A program made the translations under genes and the position numbers. Shown here in pieces: positions 10,626 through 20,470 of a stretch of DNA of 64,000 nt (position 1 is its first letter; every line of letters starts with the position of its first letter). Source of the DNA: Lewinellaceae bacterium (GTDB lineage: Bacteria; Bacteroidota; Bacteroidia; Chitinophagales; Saprospiraceae); the NCBI GenBank assembly GCA_016719605.1, contig JADJYW010000001.1, forward strand, positions 62,001-126,000, given 5' to 3'. The notes under the pieces are model-generated. The model worked only from the letters and a program-made list of their open reading frames with translations, made no database searches and was not told where the DNA came from.

Positions 10626-11572
10626 GCAGCCTGTCGATCAGCCAGACGAACTTCACCTGCCAGAACCTGGGTCAAAACACGGTAATCCTGACGGTCACGG
10701 ACGACGCGGGCAATACGAACACCTGCGAAGCCACGGTCACGGTACAAGACAACATTGACCCGATTTTGGACTGCCCGGCTCCGGTAACCCTGAGCGCGGA
10801 TGCGGATTGCGAAGCGCAAATCCCGGACTTTGCCGGTGCGCTCAGCACGGTAAACTGCGGCCCGGTAACGGTGACGCAAGTCCCCGCTGCAGGTACAATC
10901 ATCACGGTCGGCACGACGACGGTGACGGTGACGGCTACGGACAACTCGGGCAACACGGCTACATGCACCACGACGGTAACGGTGGAAGACACCACGGCTC
11001 CGACGTTCACCTGCCCGGCCAACGTAACGGTTGCGGCCAACGCCAACTGCATGGGTTCGATCCCGAACCTGGTTGTTTTGGTCAACAACGAATCGGACAA
11101 CTGCACGGCCAACCCGGCAGTCACACAAAGTATAGCCGCCGGCACGCTGATCAACTCGGACGTGCTGGTGACGATCACGGTTACGGACGCCGCGGGCAAC
11201 AGCGCGACATGCGATGTGTTGGTTAAAGTGATAGACAACACACCGCCCAGCGCCGTTTGCCAAAACATCACGCTGCAACTGGACCTCACCGGCTCGGTAT
11301 TTATCAGCGCCGATGATGTGGATGGCGGCAGCGACAACTGCGGTTTGAGCAGCCTGTCGATCAATGAAACGAACTTCACCTCTGCAGAACCTGGGTCAAA
11401 ACACGGTAATCCTGACGGTCACGGACGACGCGGCAATACGAACACCTGCGAAGCCACGGTCACGATTGAAGACAATATCGACCCGATTTTCGGACTGCCC
11501 GGCTCCGGTGACCCTGGGCGCGGATGCGGACTGCGAAGCGCAAATCCGGACTTTGCCGGTGCCCTGAGCTGA
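10532..11572 (+). CDS. Giant gene segment 5: HYR units 11-12
   Basis: The true sequence is picked up at about 10605 (DNCGLSSLSIS); the residues before it are out of frame. It encodes the rest of unit 11, including the STVNCGPVT variant of the third module, and then unit 12 from about 11000. From about 11385 the sequence becomes indel-rich: an extra base in the NFTCQN codons, a lost G in the DDAGNT codons and an extra C after DPIF. The frame drifts in and out before stopping at 11572. The segment marks the start of the low-quality block at 11330-12125. Confidence 0.6.
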   Translation: MPGHHAATGPDGFGIYQRRRCGRRHPDNCGLSSLSISQTNFTCQNLGQNTVILTVTDDAGNTNTCEATVTVQDNIDPILDCPAPVTLSADADCEAQIPDFAGALSTVNCGPVTVTQVPAAGTIITVGTTTVTVTATDNSGNTATCTTTVTVEDTTAPTFTCPANVTVAANANCMGSIPNLVVLVNNESDNCTANPAVTQSIAAGTLINSDVLVTITVTDAAGNSATCDVLVKVIDNTPPSAVCQNITLQLDLTGSVFISADDVDGGSDNCGLSSLSINETNFTSAEPGSKHGNPDGHGRRGNTNTCEATVTIEDNIDPIFGLPGSGDPGRGCGLRSANPDFAGALS

Positions 11573-12125
11573 ACAACTGCAACAACGCCACGATCACACA
11601 AGTACCCGCCGCGGGCACGATCATCACGGTTGGCACGACGACGGTAACGGTCACGGCTGCGGACGGCGCCGGCAACACGGCTACATGCACGACGACGGTA
11701 ACGGTAGAAGACACCACGGCGCCGACGTTCACCTGCCCGGCCAACGTAACGGTTGCTGCCAACGCCAACTGCATGGGTTCGATCCCGAACCTGGTTGTTT
11801 TGGTAAACAACGATCGGACAACTGCACGGCCAACCCGGCAGTCACCCAAAAGTATAGCCGCCGGCACGCTGATCAACAGCGATGTGCTGGTGACGATCAC
11901 GGTCACGGACGGTGCGGCAACAGCGCGACATGTGATGTGTTGGTTAAAGTGATCGACAACACACCGCCCAGCGCCGTTTGCCAGGGCATCACGCTGCAAC
12001 TGGACCCACGGGTTCGGTATTTATCAGCGCCGACGATACGTGGACGGCGCTAGGCTCCGACAACTGCGGTTTGAGCAGCCTGTCGATCAGCCAGACGAAC
12101 TTCACCTGCCCAGAACCTGGGGAAC
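11524..12125 (+). pseudogene. Giant gene segment 6: indel-riddled HYR unit 13
   Basis: Aligning this stretch by eye to neighbouring units shows about a dozen single- or double-base indels within roughly 800 bp, starting near 11330. Examples are AACGATCGG for AACGAATCGG near 11813, CCCAAAAG for CCCAAAG near 11847, GCGGCAAC for GCGGGCAAC near 11914, and several changes at 12005-12120. Recognisable HYR sequence is spread over three frames. Neighbouring units show almost no indels, so this density points to a poor consensus patch rather than biological decay. No intact product can be read. Confidence 0.65.
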
Positions 12126-13206
12126 GAACACGGTAATCCTGACGGTCACGGACGACGCGGGCAATACGAACACCTGCGAAGCCACGGTCACGGTACAAGA
12201 CAACATCGACCCGATTTTGGACTGCCCGACTCCGGTAACCCTGAGCGCGGATGCGGATTGCGAAGCGCAAATTCCGGACTTTGCGGGAGCGCTGAGCACG
12301 GTAAACTGCGGCCCGGTAACGGTGACGCAAGTCCCCGCCGCGGGTACAATCATCACGGTCGGCACCACGACAGTGACGGTGACGGCTACGGACAATTCGG
12401 GTAACACGGCTACATGCACGACGACGGTAACGGTGGAAGACACCACGGCTCCGACGTTCACCTGTCCGGCCAACGTAACGGTTGCTGCCAACGCCAACTG
12501 CATGGGTTCGATCCCGAACCTGGTTGTTTTGGTAAACAACGAATCGGACAACTGCACGGCCAACCCGGCAGTCACGCAAAGTATAGCAGCCGGCACGCTG
12601 ATCAACAGCGATGTGCTGGTGACGATCACCGTCACGGACGGTGCGGGCAACAGCGCGACGTGTGATGTGTTGGTCAAAGTGATAGACAACACACCGCCCA
12701 GCGCCGTTTGCCAAAACATCACGCTGCAACTGGACCTGACGGGTTCGGTATTTATCAGCGCCGATGATGTGGATGGCGGCTGCTCCGACAACTGCGGTTT
12801 GAGCAGCCTGTCGATCAGCCAGACGAACTTCACCTGCCAGAACCTGGGGCCGAACACGGTAATCCTGACGGTCACGGACGACGCGGGCAATACGAATACC
12901 TGCGAAGCCACGGTCACGATTGAAGACAATATCGACCCGATTTTGGACTGCCCGGCTCCGGTGACCCTGAGCGCGGATGCGGACTGCGAAGCGCAAATCC
13001 CGGACTTTGCCGGTGCGCTCAGCACGAACAACTGCAACAACGCCACGATCACACAAGTGCCCGCCGCGGGTACAATCAATCACGGTCGGCACGACGACGG
13101 TAACGGTCACGGCTACGGACAATTCGGGCAACACGGCTACATGCACGACGACGGTAACGGTGGAAGACACCACGGCGCCGACGTTCACCTGCTCCGGCCA
13201 ACGTAA
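12040..13206 (+). CDS. Giant gene segment 7: HYR units 13-14
   Basis: From about 12125 the frame is good again (NTVILTVTDDAGNTNTC). It encodes the end of unit 13, with the STVNCGPVT variant, and unit 14 from about 12450. One unit-14 copy carries GGCSDNC in place of GGSSDNC, which adds a cysteine. The frame is lost at 13077 (one extra base in the ATCATCACG stretch), and another extra base at 13192 moves it again. The residues before about 12125 and after 13077 in this frame are not authentic. Confidence 0.6.
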   Translation: MDGARLRQLRFEQPVDQPDELHLPRTWGTNTVILTVTDDAGNTNTCEATVTVQDNIDPILDCPTPVTLSADADCEAQIPDFAGALSTVNCGPVTVTQVPAAGTIITVGTTTVTVTATDNSGNTATCTTTVTVEDTTAPTFTCPANVTVAANANCMGSIPNLVVLVNNESDNCTANPAVTQSIAAGTLINSDVLVTITVTDGAGNSATCDVLVKVIDNTPPSAVCQNITLQLDLTGSVFISADDVDGGCSDNCGLSSLSISQTNFTCQNLGPNTVILTVTDDAGNTNTCEATVTIEDNIDPILDCPAPVTLSADADCEAQIPDFAGALSTNNCNNATITQVPAAGTINHGRHDDGNGHGYGQFGQHGYMHDDGNGGRHHGADVHLLRPT

Positions 13207-13229
13207 CAGGTGCGGCCAACGCCAACTGC

Positions 13230-14132
13230 ATGGGTTCGGTCCCGAATCTGGTTGTTTTGGTAAACAACGAATCGGACAACTGCACGGCCAACCCGACGGT
13301 CACGCAAAGTATAGCAGCCGGCACGCTGATCAACAGCGATGTGCTGGTGACCATCACGGTCACGGACGGTGCAGGCAACAGCGCGACATGCGATGTGTTG
13401 GTCAAAGTTATAGACAACACACCGCCGAGCGCGGTTTGCCAAAACATCACGCTGCAACTGGACCTCACCGGCTCGGTATTTATCAGCGCCGATGATGTGG
13501 ATGGCGGCAGCAGCGACAACTGCGGTTTGAGCAGTTTGTCGATCAGCCAGACGAACTTCACCTGCCAAAACCTGGGTCAAAACACGGTAATCCTGACGGT
13601 CACGGACGACGCGGGCAACACGAACACCTGCGAAGCCACGGTCACGATTGAAGACAACATCGACCCGATTTTGGACTGCCCGGCTCCGGTAACCCTGAGC
13701 GCGGATGCGGACTGCGAAGCGCAAATCCCGGACTTTGCGGGTGCGCTCAGCACGGTAACCTGCGGCCCGGTAACGGTGACGCAAGTCCCCGCCGCAGGCA
13801 CCATCATCACGGTTGGCACCACGACGGTAACGGTCACGGCAACGGACAACTCGGGCAACAGCGCGAGTTGCACGACGACGGTAACGGTGGAAGACACCAC
13901 GGCTCCGACGTTCACCTGCCCGGCCAACGTAACAGTTGCGGCCAACGCCAACTGCATGGGTTCGATCCCGAACCTGGTCGTTTTGGTCAACAACGAATCA
14001 GACAAACTGCACGGCCAACCCGGCAGTCACACAAAGTATAGCCGCCGGCACGCTGATCAACAGCGACGTGCTGGTGACGATCACCGTCACGGACGCGGCG
14101 GGCAACAGCGCGACATGCGATGTGTTGGTTAA
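13230..14132 (+). CDS. Giant gene segment 8: HYR unit 15
   Basis: True sequence runs from just after the indel at 13192 to an extra A near 14005 (GACAAACTGC for GACAACTGC). It encodes most of the unit beginning near 13177 and the first module of the next. The apparent ATG at 13230 is the internal Met of the ANCMGS motif present in every unit, so it is not a start codon. The third module is a variant with STVTCGPVT. Confidence 0.6.
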   Translation: MGSVPNLVVLVNNESDNCTANPTVTQSIAAGTLINSDVLVTITVTDGAGNSATCDVLVKVIDNTPPSAVCQNITLQLDLTGSVFISADDVDGGSSDNCGLSSLSISQTNFTCQNLGQNTVILTVTDDAGNTNTCEATVTIEDNIDPILDCPAPVTLSADADCEAQIPDFAGALSTVTCGPVTVTQVPAAGTIITVGTTTVTVTATDNSGNSASCTTTVTVEDTTAPTFTCPANVTVAANANCMGSIPNLVVLVNNESDKLHGQPGSHTKYSRRHADQQRRAGDDHRHGRGGQQRDMRCVG

Positions 14133-14982
14133 AGTGATAGACAACACGCCGCCCAGCGCGGTTTGCCAGGACATCACGCTGCAACTGGACCTGACGGGTT
14201 CGGTGTTTATCAGCGCCGATGATGTGGATGGCGGCAGCAGCGACAACTGCGGTTTGAGCAGTTTGAGCATCAATGAAACGAACTTCACCTGTGCGAACCT
14301 GGGTCAAAACACCGTAATCCTGACGGTCACGGACGACGCGGGCAACACGAATACCTGCGAAGCCACGGTCACGATAGAAGACAACATCGACCCGATTTTG
14401 GACTGCCCGGCTCCGGTAATCCTGAGCGCGGATGCGGACTGCGAAGCGCAAATCCCGGACTTTGCCGGTGCCTTGAGCACGAACAACTGCAACAAGGCCA
14501 CGATCACACAAGTCCCCGCCGCGGGTACAACAATCACGGTCGGCACGACGACGGTAACGGTGACGGCTACGGACAACTCGGGCAACAGCGCGAGTTGCAC
14601 GACGACGGTAACGGTGGAAGACACCACGGCGCCGACGTTCACCTGCCCGGCCAACGTAACGGTTGCGGCCAACGCCAACTGCATGGGTTCGATCCCGAAT
14701 CTGGTCGTTTTGGTAAACAACGAATCGGACAACTGCACGGCCAACCCGGCAGTCACCCAAAGTATAGCCGCCGGCACGCTGATCAACAGCGACGTGCTGG
14801 TGACCATCACGGTCACGGACGGTGCAGGCAACAGCGCGACATGTGATGTGTTGGTCAAAGTTATAGACAACACACCGCCGAGCGCCGTTTGCCAAAACAT
14901 CACGCTGCAACTGGACCTCACCGGCTCGGTATTTATCAGCGCCGATGATGTGGATGGCGGCAGCCCGACAACTGCGGTTTGA
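13936..14982 (+). CDS. Giant gene segment 9: HYR units 16-17
   Basis: Authentic from about 14006 (CTANPAVTQS) to about 14964. It encodes the rest of unit 16 and the A and B modules of unit 17, which starts near 14631. Unit 16 carries the SINETNFTCANLG variant. The frame fails at 14964 (GGSPTTAV and stop), the same serine-codon site that fails at 10605, again one base short. Confidence 0.6.
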   Translation: MRPTPTAWVRSRTWSFWSTTNQTNCTANPAVTQSIAAGTLINSDVLVTITVTDAAGNSATCDVLVKVIDNTPPSAVCQDITLQLDLTGSVFISADDVDGGSSDNCGLSSLSINETNFTCANLGQNTVILTVTDDAGNTNTCEATVTIEDNIDPILDCPAPVILSADADCEAQIPDFAGALSTNNCNKATITQVPAAGTTITVGTTTVTVTATDNSGNSASCTTTVTVEDTTAPTFTCPANVTVAANANCMGSIPNLVVLVNNESDNCTANPAVTQSIAAGTLINSDVLVTITVTDGAGNSATCDVLVKVIDNTPPSAVCQNITLQLDLTGSVFISADDVDGGSPTTAV

Positions 14983-16913
14983 GCAGCCTGTCGATCAGCC
15001 AGACGAACTTCACCTGCCCGAACCTCGGTCAAAACACGGTAATCCTGACGGTTACGGACGACGCGGGCAACACGAACACCTGCGAAGCCACGGTCACGAT
15101 TGAAGACAATATCGACCCGATTTTGGACTGCCCGGCTCCGGTAACCCTGAGCGCGGATGCGGACTGCGAAGCGCAAATCCCGGACTTTGCCGGTGCGCTC
15201 AGCACGAACAACTGCAACAACGCCACGATCACACAAGTCCCCGCCGCGGGTACGACAATCACGGTTGGCACGACCACGGTAACGGTGACGGCTACGGACA
15301 ACTCGGGCAACAGCGCGAGTTGCACGACGACGGTAACGGTGGAAGATGCCATTCCGCCAACCTTAACCTGCCCGGCTGATCTTACTGCTGATTGTCTGGC
15401 TGATGAGCATCCGGTTTACACCACCTGGGATGCATTTATTACAGATGGTGGCGCCGGCTCGGATAATTGCTCGCTTAATACAGCATCGATTATTTTGGAA
15501 AGCGAGTCAAACAACGGTACGATTTGTTCAAGAATCGTCACGAGGACTTATCGGATTGCCGATGCTTTTGGCAACACCGCTACTTGTTCGCATACGTTGA
15601 CTATTGATGACGATTCCGCACCAACATGGACGACGAACAATCTTCCGCAAGATGTCACCGTGCAGTGCGGTGAGGAGGTCAACCCAACTCCGACATTGAC
15701 CGCCACGGATAACTGTTTGGACAATGTGCTCATCGAGTTTAACGAGACACTGCTTCCGGGCGCAGGCCCGAACGACAGCGCGACGTTGACGCGCATCTGG
15801 ACGGCCTACGACATTTGTGGAAACTCGATTCGGCATACGCAAGTGGTAACGATCCTTGACACCGAAGACCCCGAGTTGCACAACCTGCCGGATATTACGG
15901 TTGAAGTGGAATGTGCCGATGACGTGCCGACGATGCCTGATCCGCCGGTGTATGCTACGGACAACTGCGAAGGCACAGTTGATTTTGATTTCACGGAAAT
16001 ACTTGTACCGGGTGATTGCCCCAACCGGTTTATGATAATTCGCACCTGGACGGCTACGGACTTTGCAGGCAATTCGACGGTGTTTTCACAAAAAATCACC
16101 GTCACCGACACCGAGGCGCCCGAACTGGCTGTCAGACCGTTGCGTCGCCACTACGACTGCCGCGAGGCTGTTGAGGACGCGCCGTACCAATTCGCTACAG
16201 ACAATTGCGGGGTGGCCTTCGTAGACTTCTACGAAACGGAAAACCCGGGTAACTGTCCGAATAACGTCATCATCGTTCGCCGCTGGGTAGCGTACGACCT
16301 CTGTGGAAACACCTCGGAGTGGGAACAGGAAATTCACGTTCTGGATACCATTGCCCCTGTGCTCCGCTCTACTCCGGTTGACCGTATCTACGCTTGCGCC
16401 GAGGACATTCCGGTGGCGCCGAGTGTACAAGCCGAGGACAACTGCGACATCGTTTTTGTGGACTTTGCAGAAACAACGGAACCGGGCAGCTGCCCGAACC
16501 AATACACCATCACGCGGCGCTGGTATGCCTACGACCTGTGTGGAAATACGGACGAACATTGGCAGACGATCACGGTGAAAGATTCCATCGCACCGACCTG
16601 GACGAGTGCCCTGCCCGATGATGTAACAGTGCAGTGCGGCGAAGATGCCAATCCGGCTGCCGTAATGACCGCATCGGACAACTGCGCTACTCCGGTAGAT
16701 ATTGAATTGAGCGAGGCTTTCCTGCCGGGCGCAGGCCCGAACGACGGCGCAACGCTGACGCGCACCTGGACGGCGACGGACGTTTGCGGCAATGCCATCG
16801 TGCACACGCAAGTGGTGACGATACTGGACACGCAAGCGCCGGCGCTGCAGAATTTGCCGCAGGCAAATGTGGGCGTGGTTTGTTCGAAGATGTACCGGCG
16901 ATTGCTGCCGTAA
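14979..16913 (+). CDS. Giant gene segment 10: end of first HYR array, start of second array
   Basis: It finishes unit 17 (to about 15350) and then changes to a different HYR family beginning LTCPADLTADCLADEHP. From about 15630 it has modules of about 81 residues in the order PTWT-, LPDITVEVEC-, PLRRHYDC- and PVLRSTPVDR-type, forming a four-module super-unit of about 962 bp. A shorter two-module 486-bp unit follows from about 16591. These modules contain Arg, Trp and Tyr, unlike the first array. The frame is lost at about 16883, where TGTTCG replaces TGCTCCG. The next segment carries the true continuation. Confidence 0.7.
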   Translation: MSSLSISQTNFTCPNLGQNTVILTVTDDAGNTNTCEATVTIEDNIDPILDCPAPVTLSADADCEAQIPDFAGALSTNNCNNATITQVPAAGTTITVGTTTVTVTATDNSGNSASCTTTVTVEDAIPPTLTCPADLTADCLADEHPVYTTWDAFITDGGAGSDNCSLNTASIILESESNNGTICSRIVTRTYRIADAFGNTATCSHTLTIDDDSAPTWTTNNLPQDVTVQCGEEVNPTPTLTATDNCLDNVLIEFNETLLPGAGPNDSATLTRIWTAYDICGNSIRHTQVVTILDTEDPELHNLPDITVEVECADDVPTMPDPPVYATDNCEGTVDFDFTEILVPGDCPNRFMIIRTWTATDFAGNSTVFSQKITVTDTEAPELAVRPLRRHYDCREAVEDAPYQFATDNCGVAFVDFYETENPGNCPNNVIIVRRWVAYDLCGNTSEWEQEIHVLDTIAPVLRSTPVDRIYACAEDIPVAPSVQAEDNCDIVFVDFAETTEPGSCPNQYTITRRWYAYDLCGNTDEHWQTITVKDSIAPTWTSALPDDVTVQCGEDANPAAVMTASDNCATPVDIELSEAFLPGAGPNDGATLTRTWTATDVCGNAIVHTQVVTILDTQAPALQNLPQANVGVVCSKMYRRLLP

Positions 16914-19900
16914 CGTACACGGACAACTGCGCGGGCACGGTAGATTTCGATTTCAACGAAACGATCCTGCCGGGCGACTGTGCGCACAACTTCACGATCA
17001 CGCGGACATGGACGGCGGTAGATTTCGCCGGCCACAGCACGCAGTTTGTGCAGACGATCAACGTAAATGACAACGTGGCTCCGACGTGGACGAGCGTCCT
17101 GCCGCAAAACACGGCAGTACAGTGCGGCGAAGACGTACAACCGGCTACGCTGACGGCCTCCGACAATTGCTCGGGCGACGTGTCCATCGAGTTCAGCGAG
17201 ACGCTGCTACCGGGCGCAGGCCCGAACGACGGCGCAACGCTGACGCGCACCTGGACGGCGACGGACGTTTGCGGCAATGCCATCGTGCACACGCAAGTGG
17301 TGACGATACTGGACACGCAAGCACCGGCGCTGCAGAATTTGCCGCAGGCAAATGTGGGCGTGGTTTGCTCCGAAGATGTACCGGCGATTGCTGCCGTAAC
17401 GTACACGGACAACTGCGCGGGCACGGTAGATTTCGATTTCAACGAAACGATCCTGCCGGGCGACTGTGCGCACAACTTCACGATCACGCGGACATGGACG
17501 GCAGTAGATTTCGCCGGCCACAGCACGCAGTTCGTGCAGACGATCAACGTAAATGACAACGTGGCTCCGACGTGGACGAGCGCCCTGCCGCAAAACACGG
17601 CAGTACAGTGTGGCGAAGACGTACAACCGGCTACGCTGACGGCCTCCGACAATTGCTCGGGCGACGTAAGTATCGAGTTCAGCGAGACGCTGCTGCCGGG
17701 CGCAGGCCCGAACGACGGCGCAACGCTGACGCGCACCTGGACGGCAACGGACGTTTGCGGCAACGCCATCGTGCACACGCAAGTGGTGACGATACTGGAC
17801 ACGCAAGCACCTGGTCTGCAGAATTTGCCGCAGGCAAATGTGGATGTGGCTTGTGCAACCGATGTACCTGCAGTAGCCGCGGTGATCTATACGGACAACT
17901 GTGCGGGCACGATTGATTTTGATTTCACGGAAGTGGAAATTCCGGGCGCATGCGTCAACCAATTCCAGGTGATTCGCACCTGGACGGCGGTTGACTTCGC
18001 CGGTAACTCGACGGTGTTTGTGCAAACGATTACCGTAAGCGATACGGAAGCGCCGGAACTGTATGCCAAGCCGCTTCGCCGCCACTACCAGTGTATTGAT
18101 GAAGTAGAGATTGCGCCGTATCAGTTTGCTACGGACAACTGTGGCATCGCAACGATTGACTTCGCCGAAACGGAAAACCCGGGTGTTTGCCCGAGTGAAG
18201 TCATCATCGAGCGCCGCTGGGTGGCTTATGACTTGTGTGGCAACTCGTCGGTTTGGGAGCAGGAAATCCACGTTCTGGATACCATTGCGCCTGTGCTGCG
18301 TTCCACGCCGGTTAACCGTACCTATGCTTGCGCCGAGGACATTCCGGTGGCGCCGAGTGTACAAGCCGAAGACAACTGCGACATCGTATTTGTGGACTTT
18401 GCTGAAACAACGGAACCGGGCAGTTGCCCGAACCAATACACCATCACACGCCGCTGGTACGCCTACGACGTGTGTGGCAACACCGCCGAACACTGGCAGA
18501 CGATCACGGTGAACGACTCCATCGCGCCGACGTGGACGAGCGCTTTGCCCGCCGACATTACGGTACAATGTGGCGAAGCGGCAAATCCGTCCGCTACGTT
18601 GACGGCCTCCGATAACTGCACCACTCCGGTGGACATCGAGTTCAGCGAGACGCTGCTGCCGGGCGCAGGCCCGAACGACGGCGCAACGCTGACGCGCATC
18701 TGGACGGCGACGGACGTTTGCGGCAATGCCATCGTACACACGCAGGTGGTGACAATACTGGATACGCAAGCGCCGACGCTGAACAACTTACCGCAGGCAA
18801 ACGTCAGTGTGGTTTGTTCCGAAAACGTACCGGCTATTGCTGCCGTAACGTACACGGACAACTGCCAGGGCACGGTTGATTTTGATTTCAACGAAACTAT
18901 CCTGCCAGGCGACTGCGCGCACAACTTCACGATTACGCGGACGTGGACGGCGGTTGATTTCGCCGGCAACAGCGCGCAGTTTGTGCAGACGATCAACGTG
19001 AACGACAATGTAGCGCCGACATGGACGAGCGCGTTGCCGCAAGACGCGACGATCCAGTGTGGCGAACAAGTACAGCCTGCTACGCTGACCGCTTCCGACA
19101 ATTGCTCGGGCGACATAAGCATTGAGTTCAACGAGACGCTGCTGCCGGGCGCAGGCCCGAACGACGGGTCCATCCTGACCCGCACGTGGACGGCAACGGA
19201 TGTTTGCGGCAACTCGATCCAACACACGCAAGTGGTAACGATCCTGGACACGCAAGCGCCGACGCTGAACAACTTGCCGCAGGCAACTGTCAGTGTGGTT
19301 TGTTCCGAAAACGTACCGGCGATTGCTGCCGTAACGTACACGGACAACTGCGCGGGCACGGTAGATTTCGATTTCAATGAGACGATCCTGCCAGGTGACT
19401 GCGCACACAACTTCACGATCACGCGTACCTGGACGGCGGTAGATTTCGCCGGCAACAGCACGCAGTTCGTGCAAACGATTCATGTAAATGACAACGTAGC
19501 ACCGACATGGACGAGCGCGTTGCCGCAAGACGCGACGATACAGTGTGGCGAACAAGTACAGGCTGCTACGCTGACCGCTTCCGACAATTGCTCGGGCGCC
19601 GTGCTCATCGAGTTCAACGAAACGCTGCTGCCGGGCGCCGGCCCGAACGACGGGTCCATCCTGACCCGCACGTGGACGGCGACTGATGTTTGCGGCAACG
19701 CCATCGTACACACGCAAGTGGTAACGATCCTGGATACGCAAGCGCCTACGCTGAACAACTTGCCGCAGGCAAACGTCAGTGTGGTTTGTTCCGAAAACGT
19801 ACCGGCTATTGCTGCCGTAACGTACACGGACAACTGCCAGGGCACGGTTGATTTTGATTTCAACGAAACTATCCTGCCGGGCGACTGCGCGCACAACTTC

Positions 19901-20470
19901 ACGATTACGCGTACCTGGACGGCGGTAGATTTCGCCGGCAACAGCACGCAGTTTGTGCAGACGATCAACGTGAACGACAACGTAGCGCCGACATGGACGA
20001 GCGCGTTGCCGCAAAACGCGACGATCCAGTGTGGCGAGACCGTTCCGGCGGTAGCAACCATGACCGCATCCGATAATTGCTCGGGCGACGTGCTCATTGA
20101 GTTCAACGAAACGCTGCTGCCAGGTGCAGGCCCGAACGACGGGTCCATCCTGACGCGCACGTGGACGGCGACCGATGTTTGCGGCAACTCGATCCAATAT
20201 GTACAGACGATTGCGATCACGGATACACAGGCGCCTGTTTTGGCTAACCTGCCCGCATCCGTAGTGACGGTAGCTTGTTCCGAAGACGTACCGGCCATTG
20301 CTGCCGTGACGTACACGGACAACTGCGCCGGCACGGTGACCTTCGATTTCTCGGAAACGACGCAAGCAGGTTCTTGCCCGAACAACTTCACGGTGACCCG
20401 TATCTGGACTGCCGTTGACTTTGCCGGCAACAGCACACAGTTTGTGCAGACGATCAACGTGAACGACGAC
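15630..20470 (+). repeat. Second HYR array: 486-bp two-module units and 962-bp four-module super-units
   Basis: The PTWTS landmark occurs near 15630, 16591, 17078, 17564, 18527, 19013, 19499 and 19985. Spacings are about 486 bp (two modules), except 15630-16591 and 17564-18527, which are about 962 bp because two extra modules (PLRRHY and PVLRSTP types) are inserted. The super-unit was therefore duplicated as a block while the short unit was amplified separately. Confidence 0.85.

Larger units (their letters stand above)
3012..15350 (+). repeat. 17 tandem 726-bp units (242 aa; three HYR-like modules each)
   Basis: The landmark sequence for PTFTCPANVTVAANANC recurs near 3017, 3742, 4468, 5194, 5921, 6647, 7373, 8099, 8825, 9551, 10276, 11000, 11726, 12450, 13177, 13904 and 14631. 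Spacing is 726 bp except where indels fall. Each unit has modules A (PTFTC...KVID), B (PSAVCQ...EDN) and C (PILDC...TVED), each with four Cys. Copies are nearly identical in protein and differ mostly by synonymous swaps in mosaic patterns. The period is a multiple of three, so shadow frames also stay open for kilobases. Confidence 0.9.

Noticed and set aside
3012..15350. Regular repeats as a CRISPR array
   Set aside because: The units are 726 bp, coding and near-identical along their whole length, with no short repeat/spacer alternation and no cas genes.
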